Source: Pseudobacteroides cellulosolvens ATCC 35603 = DSM 2933
GTDB lineage: Bacteria > Bacillota > Clostridia > Acetivibrionales > DSM-2933
Direction of reading: 5' to 3'
Length of the DNA stretch: 64,000 nucleotides
NCBI RefSeq assembly: GCF_001262605.1
Contig: NZ_LGTC01000001.1
Span: 4,598,001-4,662,000, forward strand
The translations under genes and the position numbers were made by a program. Positions within the stretch are counted from its first letter, which is position 1, and each line of letters opens with the position of its first letter. Below are positions 28,271 through 36,400 of this stretch, piece by piece. The notes under the pieces were generated by a model. It was given only the letters and a program-made list of their open reading frames with translations, did not search any database and was not told where the DNA came from.

Positions 28271-29542
28271 ATGAAAAAGATAAAAGTAGGCCTATTAGGT
28301 CTTGGCGTAGTCGGTGCTGAGCTAGCTAATATTATTAACTCAAATAAAGAAGACATCATGCAAAAATACGGAATTGAAATGGAAATTGGAAAGGCATATG
28401 TAAGGGATCTGCATAAGAAGAGGAATGCCGATATCCCTTTTTCTAAGCTTACAGATAATGCCAACGAAGTATTAAATGACAGTGATATCATTTGTGAATG
28501 TATGGGAGGATCAGGGACAGAAGCTACTAAAGATTATGTAGTTCGCTGTATTGAAATGACTAAGCCTGTTATAATGTCAAGTAAAAAAGTGATTGCTCTT
28601 TATGGAAAGGATATCATTGACCTATGCATGACTAAAAAAAGCCAGCTAAGGTTTGATGCAACAGTAGGAGGCGGTATTCCAATCGCAAAGGTTATAAAGG
28701 AATGCTTTAAAGGCGAAAAGATAACAAAAGCTGTAGGAATATTGAATGCTACTTCTAACTATATCTACTCAAGCATGGAGCGTAAGGGTTATTCCTTTGA
28801 GCAGGCCTTAAAAAAGGCTCAGGATCTGGGTTATGCTGAAAATGATCCCTCAGAGGATATTAATGGATTTGATGCCCTTTATAAAGTAATAGTCCTTGCA
28901 CTATTTGCAATGAAAAGCTGGGTCAATATAAAGGAGATGTCAACAAAATCATTTTCCTCCATTGATATTGTAGACATGAAATATGCACAGGATCTTGGAT
29001 ATAAAATAAAACCTCTGGCAATATTCCAAAAGAAAAAGGATAAAAAATTTGTTTACAGAGTCGGACCTTGCCTTATCGCTGAAAATCACATAGCTGCGAA
29101 CGTAATTAATAACTTCAACATAATAGTTTTTGAAGGTTCAAATTCGGGCAAACTTGGTTTCTATGGCCAGGGAGCAGGTTCAAAGCCAACTGCATCAGCA
29201 ATGTATGATGATCTTGTAAGCGTCTTGAAGACAAGCTTTGATTATGAAATGGACCTTTATGACGGCTGTGATGTAATACATGATTACAGAGACTTTACCA
29301 ACAGTCTGTATTGGAGGGTTTCAGTTGACAACATTATCGGTAAACTAGCCCTCATATGTAATGTCTTTGCCAAAAATTCAGTCAACATTGAAAAAGTAAT
29401 ACAAAAGGACGAAGTAAACGGAAAGATGGATGTTGTACTTCTGACCAACAGCGTTGAGTCCACAGTTATTGATCTCATTACTCATGAATTTGAAAACAAT
29501 AAGGTTGATGTAAATACTATAATTCCATTTTTTAATGATTAA
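28271..29542 (+). CDS. hom: Homoserine dehydrogenase
   Basis: Reduces aspartate semialdehyde to homoserine for threonine and methionine synthesis. It has the NAD(P) Rossmann motif (VGLLGLGVVGAEL), the conserved catalytic region ATVGGGIPIAKVI ... GILNATSNYI, and YAENDPSEDINGFDALYK. A C-terminal ACT-like domain follows (about 345-423), usual for feedback inhibition by threonine. The ATG at 28271 has GGAG seven bases upstream, so the 16 residues before it are probably not translated. A strong terminator follows. It is not linked here to thrB or thrC. Confidence 0.94.
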   Translation: MKKIKVGLLGLGVVGAELANIINSNKEDIMQKYGIEMEIGKAYVRDLHKKRNADIPFSKLTDNANEVLNDSDIICECMGGSGTEATKDYVVRCIEMTKPVIMSSKKVIALYGKDIIDLCMTKKSQLRFDATVGGGIPIAKVIKECFKGEKITKAVGILNATSNYIYSSMERKGYSFEQALKKAQDLGYAENDPSEDINGFDALYKVIVLALFAMKSWVNIKEMSTKSFSSIDIVDMKYAQDLGYKIKPLAIFQKKKDKKFVYRVGPCLIAENHIAANVINNFNIIVFEGSNSGKLGFYGQGAGSKPTASAMYDDLVSVLKTSFDYEMDLYDGCDVIHDYRDFTNSLYWRVSVDNIIGKLALICNVFAKNSVNIEKVIQKDEVNGKMDVVLLTNSVESTVIDLITHEFENNKVDVNTIIPFFND

Positions 29543-29556
29543 TCCTAGACATAAGT

Positions 29557-29584
29557 AAAAACGCAGCCATAAAGCTGCGTTTTT
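29557..29584 (+). terminator. Rho-independent terminator after hom
   Basis: AAAAACGCAGC and GCTGCGTTTTT form an 11-base stem with a six-base loop ending in a T run, 15 bases after the hom stop. Confidence 0.9.
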
Positions 29585-29646
29585 ATAGTTTAAAACTACT
29601 ATTTCTATTAATCCATTCTCCTTTGTGCTAAACATTTCTTTTTGTA

Positions 29647-30603
29647 TTAGTTTTTATTCTTGTGATTGAATTTTATCTTCATACAAATGCATATTAACGC
29701 CAATAATGCCAGTAAACTCAATATCCCCAGCAAAGCACCCAAAATAAAACATCCTAGAGGACATTCAGGTGGGGATTGCTTCACTATAGGGGACGCTGTA
29801 GGTGTAGGTGTTGGTGTTGCTGTTGCTGTTATTTCTTTTGGTTCTATTGTTACTGTTGGTGTATTTGTCGATGTTGCCGTGTATGTAGGTATTGCTGTTT
29901 CTGTTTTTGTTGCTGTAGGTGTTGGTGCTGCTGTTTCTGTTTTTGTTGCTGTAGATGTTGGTGTCGCTATTGATATAGGTGTATTTGTTGCAGTTGCAGT
30001 TGCTGTTTTTGTTGCTGTATGCGTTGACGTCGCTGTTGATATAGGTGTATTTATTGCAGTTGCTGTATTTATTGCAGTTGCTGTATTTATCGCTGTAGGT
30101 GTTGGTGTTGATGTTGCTGTCGCTGTGGGTATTGGTGTTGCTTCAGGACAAACAATGATGGAAACATGACTTACATTGGCAGGGTTACCGCTTGCACTAT
30201 CCGGTGCAACCAAATGAGTATCCGATATTGTACCAGGATCATACTGATAAAGATTATAGGCATTTCTACCCTTTACAATAACAGCACTAATTTGAACTTT
30301 ACTATTCCACCACAATACTTCTGTATACCCATTGCCATTATCTTTTCCAATGTAAAACCAAAAAGTTACGTTGCCATTAGAATTAGGAACCCCATTATCA
30401 TCAAGTTTTACCTCATGAAATCCTTCTAAATCGTCTTCTTCGATAGGTATCTTGTAATAAAAGCATTCTGGGAGTAAACTATTTCCTAAATCCTCATCAT
30501 CGCCTATAATAGTAGTAGGCGTTACACTAGCTGCCAACACCACTATCACTCCAAGTAACATCACAGCAAGTGTAATAATAAATAACAACAACTTCTTAAT
30601 AAT
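29647..30603 (-). CDS. Thr/Pro-rich membrane-anchored surface protein
   Basis: Surface protein of about 318 residues with no recognised family. A hydrophobic N-terminal segment is followed by a folded domain of about 130 residues (FYYKIPIEEDD ... VSHVSIIVC). It ends VSHVSIIVC like some choice-of-anchor domains. A Thr/Ala/Pro spacer of about 120 residues follows, built of TATATNTP-like units that could be O-glycosylated. It ends with one membrane segment and a basic tail (KIKFNHKNKN). The frame opens at TTG 30591, but that is 19 bases from the AAAGGAG site. An ATT codon at 30603 has ideal spacing and would add IKK, giving a normal signal start. Confidence 0.65.
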   Translation of the reverse strand: MIKKLLLFIITLAVMLLGVIVVLAASVTPTTIIGDDEDLGNSLLPECFYYKIPIEEDDLEGFHEVKLDDNGVPNSNGNVTFWFYIGKDNGNGYTEVLWWNSKVQISAVIVKGRNAYNLYQYDPGTISDTHLVAPDSASGNPANVSHVSIIVCPEATPIPTATATSTPTPTAINTATAINTATAINTPISTATSTHTATKTATATATNTPISIATPTSTATKTETAAPTPTATKTETAIPTYTATSTNTPTVTIEPKEITATATPTPTPTASPIVKQSPPECPLGCFILGALLGILSLLALLALICICMKIKFNHKNKN

Positions 30604-30740
30604 AATGCATCTCCTTTACATTTTATGTCTACTTCAAAATACGCAGAAAAAAATTATTTAGTTACACTTAATTATGGAAATGCCTAAAATATATTTCTTC
30701 TAAAACCCTTGACTGTTCCCCAAGGACCTGGATTATACTA

Positions 30741-30825
30741 AATTAAAAGTGTTAATAATCTTACATTTGGTGAAGCAAATATCGAACGGTTTTAACTTTA
30801 TTTTGTTATAAGCAAATGATTACAG
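30741..30825. repeat. Dispersed repeat family 2, partial copy
   Basis: ATTAAAAGTGTTAATAATC and the following TTACATTTGGTGAAGCAAAT align with 50088-50134, and weaker similarity continues through GGTTTTA and TATTTTG. The right arm has largely lost its match. It lies ahead of the MerR gene. Confidence 0.6.
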
Positions 30826-30875
30826 TGTCAAATATGCTATGGTTCCTCAGACATTGAATTAAGGAGGAGATTTAC

Positions 30876-31811
30876 TTGAAAATCAGCGAAGTAATGGAGT
30901 TAACCGGATTAACAAAAAAAGCAATAAACTATTATGAGGAATTAGGGTTAATAGCCCCCACATTCAGCAAAGAGAATAATTACAGAGAGTACTCTCAAAA
31001 AGAAATTGACAGGCTTATTCAAATTTCCATATTACGTCAAATTGATGTCCCATTAAAAGATATCAAGGATATAGTGTGTGATAACTCAAGAATCAAATCG
31101 ATTCTGGAAGATCACATGATAAAGCTTGAAAATCAAATTAAAGCCATGGAGACATCAAAAAACGTTTTGAGAACTTGCTTATCAGGATTAGAAAACAATC
31201 TTAATGATTTATCTTCCATTACAAATGAGTTATCACTTCTTAATACCTCATTAAAAATGGATGCAAAAGGCCGATCAGATTATATGAAAAAGCATCTGCA
31301 GCGAATTTTTCCGGGAAACTTCGGTAAGATTATATGTTCCCAGTATGGTGGATTCTTAAGCGAGCCAATAGATACTCCAGAAAAGGAAACAGCATGGATT
31401 TCAATAGTCAAATTTTTGGATGATGTTGAGGATTTTGAGCTTCCCGGAGATATTAAAAATCTATATGATAATCTTTCAGACGATTTTTTTGACAAAGCTG
31501 AAGAGAATATGAAGAGTATGATGCATAAGATGATATCATTCTCAAACGATGAATTTGAGAAATATATGATTGATATCATTAATGAACTAAATGTCACAGA
31601 TGACTTCAAATCAGAAATGACATCTGCAAATGATAAATATCTTGAGAGTGAAATGCTAATTAAAAACAAAATGAAGGCTATGGGATACTATAACAACTTC
31701 GAAAACAATTTAAAAACACTAAACCCTGATTATGCTAAATATGCAGAAAGAGCCAAATATCTGGAGGAATGTATGGCTAAAGCCTTTGGTGTAGATACCA
31801 AAAGTGTGTAA
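30876..31811 (+). CDS. MerR family transcriptional regulator
   Basis: DNA-binding regulator of 311 residues. The N-terminal MerR helix-turn-helix is clear (MKISEVMELTGLTKKAINYYEELGLI, then REYSQKEIDRLIQISILRQ), followed by a dimerisation coiled coil (about 75-125). The remaining 180 residues, helical and acidic, form an effector domain I do not recognise. It starts with TTG, preceded by GGAGGAG. It converges with the helicase gene, which ends seven bases away. The ligand is unknown. Confidence 0.85.
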   Translation: MKISEVMELTGLTKKAINYYEELGLIAPTFSKENNYREYSQKEIDRLIQISILRQIDVPLKDIKDIVCDNSRIKSILEDHMIKLENQIKAMETSKNVLRTCLSGLENNLNDLSSITNELSLLNTSLKMDAKGRSDYMKKHLQRIFPGNFGKIICSQYGGFLSEPIDTPEKETAWISIVKFLDDVEDFELPGDIKNLYDNLSDDFFDKAEENMKSMMHKMISFSNDEFEKYMIDIINELNVTDDFKSEMTSANDKYLESEMLIKNKMKAMGYYNNFENNLKTLNPDYAKYAERAKYLEECMAKAFGVDTKSV

Positions 31812-31818
31812 GGAACAC

Positions 31819-34329
31819 CTAAAGTTTATCCAGTATCTTTTGACATAGATCTATATTATAATACTTGTCCTCATTCTCCAGAACCTTCTTTACATGGTGG
31901 ACCATGTCCTTACACTTACTTTTGAGAACTGCCTTTAAAGCATATTGTCTAATCTGGGGTTCAGGGGCATAAAGACATGGAACGATGGATTTTGTTACCT
32001 CACTGTCTTTTAATTTAGAGGCAGCAGAACAGGCACGTCTTCTTACTTCATAATCCTCATGCCAGAAAAGCTCAGTAAGAAGCTGCCTTGTTTTTCCGGT
32101 ATTACCTATTTCCAAAGCCAATTCCCTAAGCTCTTCAATGCTGTACGCATCTAGTGAATTATTTTCAATAACCTGATGGGTACTGCGGCTTTCTTCCAAC
32201 ACTTTTATAAGCCCTTCTTCAATACATGTATTTACAGCCAGGATTTTATCACCAACATCATGGAATTTTACCTTCATTGTTCCTTTATGTTTATCTGTAT
32301 AAATAACTTCCCCTACACCAAACTTAATGTGTTCAACCATTGCACCTGCAATATCTTCCGGCACACCTGACTTTTTTAATTTATTCCCACCAATGGAAGT
32401 CTTATGGAAATTTGCTGTTCTTTGTGCCTTAAGGAGCTGCTTTACAAATCTAGATACAGGCACCTTCCTTTTATTTGATGTGTCAAAGGTTATTATCTCA
32501 AGATGTTTTCTTGCCCTGGTCATCCCGACATAGAACAACCTTACCTCTTCTTCCATAAGCAGCCTGTCCCCCTCATCACAATCGGAGATGCTCTTGGCTG
32601 TCGGAAACTGGCCTTCTATAAGATCAATAATAAAAACATTGTCAAATTCCAGACCCTTGCTGGAATGTATAGTTGATAAAATAACAGAATGACCATATCT
32701 GTTGTTCTTTGAATTACCAATAACCTCCTGTAAATGTTCAAGTCTTCTAAAAAAATCATCGTATGTTTTACACTTTTCTGAGATAGTCTTCAAAGCATCC
32801 ATAACCTGGTTAAGGCTTTCCTGGGAATACCCCTTTTCCTTGCACATTTTCCTTATAAACAACTTGTAATTAAGGTCCTTTTCAATAAACTCAATGGCAT
32901 CAAACGGTTTCAATGCAGTCATCCGCTTGATATCTTTATAAATTTCAGCCAATTCTCTCCTTGTTCTCTGATTTATTCCGGGATATGACATCAATGCATC
33001 AAAAATATCCCTATATTCCCCAATATTGCTTAATACGTATTGAATCATCTCCTTTGATAAAAATACATTCATTTTGTAATATATTTGTGTAAATGAATTT
33101 GTATCCAATAGGTTCAGTCCAAGCTTTATAAATGAAAGAATATCTGTAACCATCCAGTGTTTAAAAAAATGAATATTGGTCTCTTTTAAATAAAATGAAA
33201 CACCGTTTCTATCAAAGAATTCCACAAGGGGTATTGCAGAAATATTGTTTCTATAAAGGACGGCACATTGGGATGAATTCCCAAACTTCTTAACTGAATT
33301 CAAAATATGGTCATACTGGCTATTCCTATCCTTTAAACTTACAAACTCAATGGTATTACCCTTTTCCTTTTCGGTAAACATATTCTTATCAAATCTATCT
33401 CTATTTTGTTTAATAAACATATTTGCTGGTTTTACTATACATTCCGTAGAACGGTAATTCCTTTCCATCAGCATTATTTTAGCACCAGTATATGTCTTGT
33501 CAAAATCAAGAAGTGCCTGAGGAAATGCTGCTCTAAAACCATATATACTCTGGTCTTCATCTCCCACCATGAATATATTGTTCTTAGGGCTAGCCATAAG
33601 CTTAATCAGTTCGTGCTGTGCAAAAGAAGTATCCTGGGATTCATCCACATTGATATAATGATATTTATTCCTAAAGATATTTAGCATCTCCTTATTTTGT
33701 TTAAAAAGCATATAAGTGCCTGTAAGCATATCGTCATAGTCGATAAGCCTTGCTTCCCTTTTATACTTTTCATAAGCATTATATATATCTGGAAAGTTTT
33801 CCATTGAGGTTTCAAGTTCTTCGATTTCCTTCAAATCCATAAGCATATTTTTTACATAGCTGATGGTGCTTGAAAGATCTTCCAATGTATCTTCGTTAAT
33901 ATATTCATTATTTACTTCCAGATAGATTTTCTTTAACAAATATGCCTTGGATTGTTCATTTTCACTGCCTTCAATGACCTTTGGAAAGGGCTTGCCAGTC
34001 CCTCTTACATAAGCATCTATGACAGAATAACAAAAACTGTGAATGGTAGAAAATTGAACATCGGATACAATGTCATTTCCGAATATCTTCTTGAAACGGT
34101 TTTTCATATCTGAAGCTGATGCTCTGCTGAATGTCAGAGTTAATATTTTTCCAGGATCAATATTATGATTTAATATCATGTTTGCAACACGTGATACAAT
34201 TACTGTGGTTTTCCCGCCGCCTGGAACCGAAAGCAGAAGTGCAGGTCCATGAATATTGTTCACCGCTTCAGCTTGCTGTTCATTTAAATCTATATTGTAC
34301 TTATCCCTCAATATACTGGTAAAATCCAT
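31819..34329 (-). CDS. UvrD/PcrA-type DNA helicase with HEAT-like C-terminal tail
   Basis: Superfamily 1A helicase of 836 residues. Motifs: Walker A SVPGGGKTTVIVSRV near residue 35; LTFSRASASDMKNRF; YINVDESQDTSF (motif II); GDEDQSIYGFRAA (III); MERNYRST (IV); HSSKGLEFDNVFIID (V); FYVGMTRARKHL (VI). After about residue 650 the domains differ from UvrD. There is a small beta domain (FGVGEVIYTDKHKGTMKVKF, as in PcrA tails), then about 110 residues of HEAT-like helical repeats. Probable role in repair or recombination intermediates. It stands alone. Confidence 0.9.
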   Translation of the reverse strand: MDFTSILRDKYNIDLNEQQAEAVNNIHGPALLLSVPGGGKTTVIVSRVANMILNHNIDPGKILTLTFSRASASDMKNRFKKIFGNDIVSDVQFSTIHSFCYSVIDAYVRGTGKPFPKVIEGSENEQSKAYLLKKIYLEVNNEYINEDTLEDLSSTISYVKNMLMDLKEIEELETSMENFPDIYNAYEKYKREARLIDYDDMLTGTYMLFKQNKEMLNIFRNKYHYINVDESQDTSFAQHELIKLMASPKNNIFMVGDEDQSIYGFRAAFPQALLDFDKTYTGAKIMLMERNYRSTECIVKPANMFIKQNRDRFDKNMFTEKEKGNTIEFVSLKDRNSQYDHILNSVKKFGNSSQCAVLYRNNISAIPLVEFFDRNGVSFYLKETNIHFFKHWMVTDILSFIKLGLNLLDTNSFTQIYYKMNVFLSKEMIQYVLSNIGEYRDIFDALMSYPGINQRTRRELAEIYKDIKRMTALKPFDAIEFIEKDLNYKLFIRKMCKEKGYSQESLNQVMDALKTISEKCKTYDDFFRRLEHLQEVIGNSKNNRYGHSVILSTIHSSKGLEFDNVFIIDLIEGQFPTAKSISDCDEGDRLLMEEEVRLFYVGMTRARKHLEIITFDTSNKRKVPVSRFVKQLLKAQRTANFHKTSIGGNKLKKSGVPEDIAGAMVEHIKFGVGEVIYTDKHKGTMKVKFHDVGDKILAVNTCIEEGLIKVLEESRSTHQVIENNSLDAYSIEELRELALEIGNTGKTRQLLTELFWHEDYEVRRRACSAASKLKDSEVTKSIVPCLYAPEPQIRQYALKAVLKSKCKDMVHHVKKVLENEDKYYNIDLCQKILDKL

Positions 34330-34475
34330 CTAATTCCTCCAACAATCACTTTTCATACAACGATTACTATTATAACACTAGTGAGCATTTTTAAAAATCC
34401 GTTATATAATTTTCATTCTATATACATTGACAAACTAGGTATATAGGATATAATTATACTAAAGGAGGTTGCGTA

Positions 34476-34814
34476 ATGTTTTCAAAGGATATTATAAAGG
34501 GAAATATGAATCTAATCGTGCTTTCATCCCTCATCGACGGCGAAAAATACGGTTATGAAATAACAAAAGTGGTACAGAATCTTACGGAAGGAGCTATTCA
34601 ATTAAAAGAAGGCAGCCTTTATCCCACTTTGCATAAATTAGAAAAAGATAAACTTATCGAAGGCTACTGGGTACAGCAGGACCCTGGAAAACCATCAAGA
34701 AAATACTACCGTATTACTGACGAAGGAATAAAAACCGTTGAACAGGAAAAACAAAGATGGAAATTTTATATTAATGTTATGGGAAGGGTGATATATGGTG
34801 ACCCAAATACCTGA
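34476..34814 (+). CDS. PadR family transcriptional regulator
   Basis: Winged-helix regulator of 112 residues. The pattern is typical of PadR: LIVLSSLIDGEKYGYEITKVV, then LKEGSLYPTLHKLEKDKLIEGYW and RKYYRITDEG. An AGGAGG site lies just upstream. It overlaps the next small gene by 20 bases; PadR genes are often paired in this way with membrane proteins that they regulate. The effector is unknown. Confidence 0.9.
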   Translation: MFSKDIIKGNMNLIVLSSLIDGEKYGYEITKVVQNLTEGAIQLKEGSLYPTLHKLEKDKLIEGYWVQQDPGKPSRKYYRITDEGIKTVEQEKQRWKFYINVMGRVIYGDPNT

Positions 34815-35124
34815 ACTTGATGATTATATTAATGTATTAAGGCTTAATTTAGAGGTAGAAGATAATTTAAAGCAAGAAATCTGCATGGAAATATATCAAA
34901 ACCTTTATGACAAATATAATGATTTTCTTGTTAAAGGCTATGGTATTGAACAAAGCACTGCCTATGTGTTAAAAGATATGGGTGACTGTGTGAAACTGGC
35001 CAAAATGTTCAACACCGTGCATAAAAAAGATGTTAAAGACTTCAGAACTTTTAGGATCTTTTATGACAAGCGGGTTTTATTGGCTGGAGTACTGGCTACC
35101 TTGATTACTTCATACATCATATAA
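34795..35124 (+). CDS. PadR-associated small membrane protein (HAAS-like)
   Basis: A 109-residue protein. The helical cytoplasmic part (about 1-85) resembles the short alpha-helical domain seen beside PadR regulators (LDDYINVLRLNLEV ... KQEICMEIYQNLYDKY ... VLKDMGD). One membrane segment follows at the C-terminus (about 90-109). It overlaps the padR-like gene and lies ten bases before the DUF1385 gene. Probably a signalling partner of the PadR regulator; this is inference from family context. Confidence 0.65.
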   Translation: MVTQIPELDDYINVLRLNLEVEDNLKQEICMEIYQNLYDKYNDFLVKGYGIEQSTAYVLKDMGDCVKLAKMFNTVHKKDVKDFRTFRIFYDKRVLLAGVLATLITSYII

Positions 35125-35133
35125 GGAGGATTT

Positions 35134-36048
35134 ATGAAAAAAGCAATTATTGGCGGTTCAGCCTTAATAGAAGGCCTTATGATGATCGGGCCTGAAAATG
35201 CAGCTATTGCTATAAGAAAACCCGATGGTGAAATATTGATAGACAAGAGAGAACTTCCATCGAAAAGCAAGTTTGCAGGAGTACCTGTGTTACGTGGAAT
35301 AGTTTCATTTGTAAGGCAGATGGTTTTATCAACCAAGGCAATGATGTTCTCTGCAGAATTTATCGATATTGAATCAGATAGCGAAAACACTGAAAGTACA
35401 TTCTTTGATAGACTTATAGACAAAATGTTCGGTGAAAAGGCCAAGGATGCTATTATATATTTATCACTGATAATTTCCCTGGCTTTTTCAATAGGTCTTT
35501 TTATATTGCTTCCAAACATACTTGCCGGACTATTGAATTTTAACAAAGATACATATACAGGAGTCATTTTTTACAATTTTTTTGAAGGCGTCATTAAAGT
35601 AGCATTGTTTTTCTTTTATCTTGCTCTTGCATCGAAAGCAAAGGATATTAAAAGAGTTTGGCAGTATCACGGTGCTGAACACAAAACAATTAACTGCTTT
35701 GAAAATGACGATGATCTTACCGTTGAAAATGTCATGAAATATTCAACAAAAAACTCCAGATGCGGAACATCTTATATGTTTTTGGTTTTAGTTATAAGCA
35801 TACTTATATTTTCCTTCATGGGATGGTACAATATATGGATTAATGTTCTCCTTCGACTAATATTTATTCCCCTTGTCGCAGGTATTTCCTATGAAGTTTT
35901 CAGGTATTCTTCCAAAAGCAATTCTTTTATTGCAAAATTAATAAGCATGCCGGGATTGTTATTCCAGCTTTTTACTACAAAAGAGCCTGATGAAAAGCAG
36001 GTTGAAGTAGCTATACTGGCATTTAACAATGTGTATTGCAAATCTTAA
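35134..36048 (+). CDS. DUF1385 family membrane protein (YqhQ-like)
   Basis: Integral membrane protein of 304 residues with about four membrane segments. The conserved DUF1385 features are GGSALIEGLMMIGPE near the start, VPVLRGIVSF, QYHGAEHKTINCFE and NSRCGTSYMFLVL. The family is common in Firmicutes and often linked to division or sporulation genes, but its biochemical role is unknown to me. It follows the PadR pair by ten bases with an AAGGAGG site, so it is co-transcribed. Confidence 0.88.
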   Translation: MKKAIIGGSALIEGLMMIGPENAAIAIRKPDGEILIDKRELPSKSKFAGVPVLRGIVSFVRQMVLSTKAMMFSAEFIDIESDSENTESTFFDRLIDKMFGEKAKDAIIYLSLIISLAFSIGLFILLPNILAGLLNFNKDTYTGVIFYNFFEGVIKVALFFFYLALASKAKDIKRVWQYHGAEHKTINCFENDDDLTVENVMKYSTKNSRCGTSYMFLVLVISILIFSFMGWYNIWINVLLRLIFIPLVAGISYEVFRYSSKSNSFIAKLISMPGLLFQLFTTKEPDEKQVEVAILAFNNVYCKS

Positions 36049-36094
36049 GAGGTCTACAATTATACATAATATATTTAAATAGAAACATAGTTGC

Positions 36095-36119
36095 AAAAAT
36101 GCCACGGATGGCATTTTTT
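36095..36119 (+). terminator. Rho-independent terminator after the DUF1385 gene
   Basis: AAAAATGCCA and TGGCATTTTTT form a ten-base stem with a four-base loop and a T run. The remaining 280 bases up to the cellulase gene hold its presumed promoter and a long AT-rich leader with no gene seen. Confidence 0.9.
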
Positions 36120-36400
36120 GCGTCTATAGGATAAAATGACAAGCAATTTTACACTTAGGCACGTATGAAAAGTCAAGGCTCTATCTATCCTTTAATATTC
36201 ATAATGGTATCTTTCTTAAAGCAACTTTTCTTAAAAAGTATATAATTAGGTTGATTTCAACTAGAATATTCAATAAAATATAAGTATACCCGTATTTATA
36301 AGTTTGAGAGTTTGAAAAAGGAGGAGTTTTGAGTAAATTTTGAAGGAATTAAAGTTAGTGTACAAAATTTGGTTAATTTTTTAAGGGGGTAAAAGTTTTT

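Noticed and set aside
29666..30169. Long plus-strand open frame rich in Val and Ala
   Set aside because: It is the opposite strand of the Thr/Pro repeat region of the surface protein gene. Its composition follows from the repeat and it has no ribosome site.
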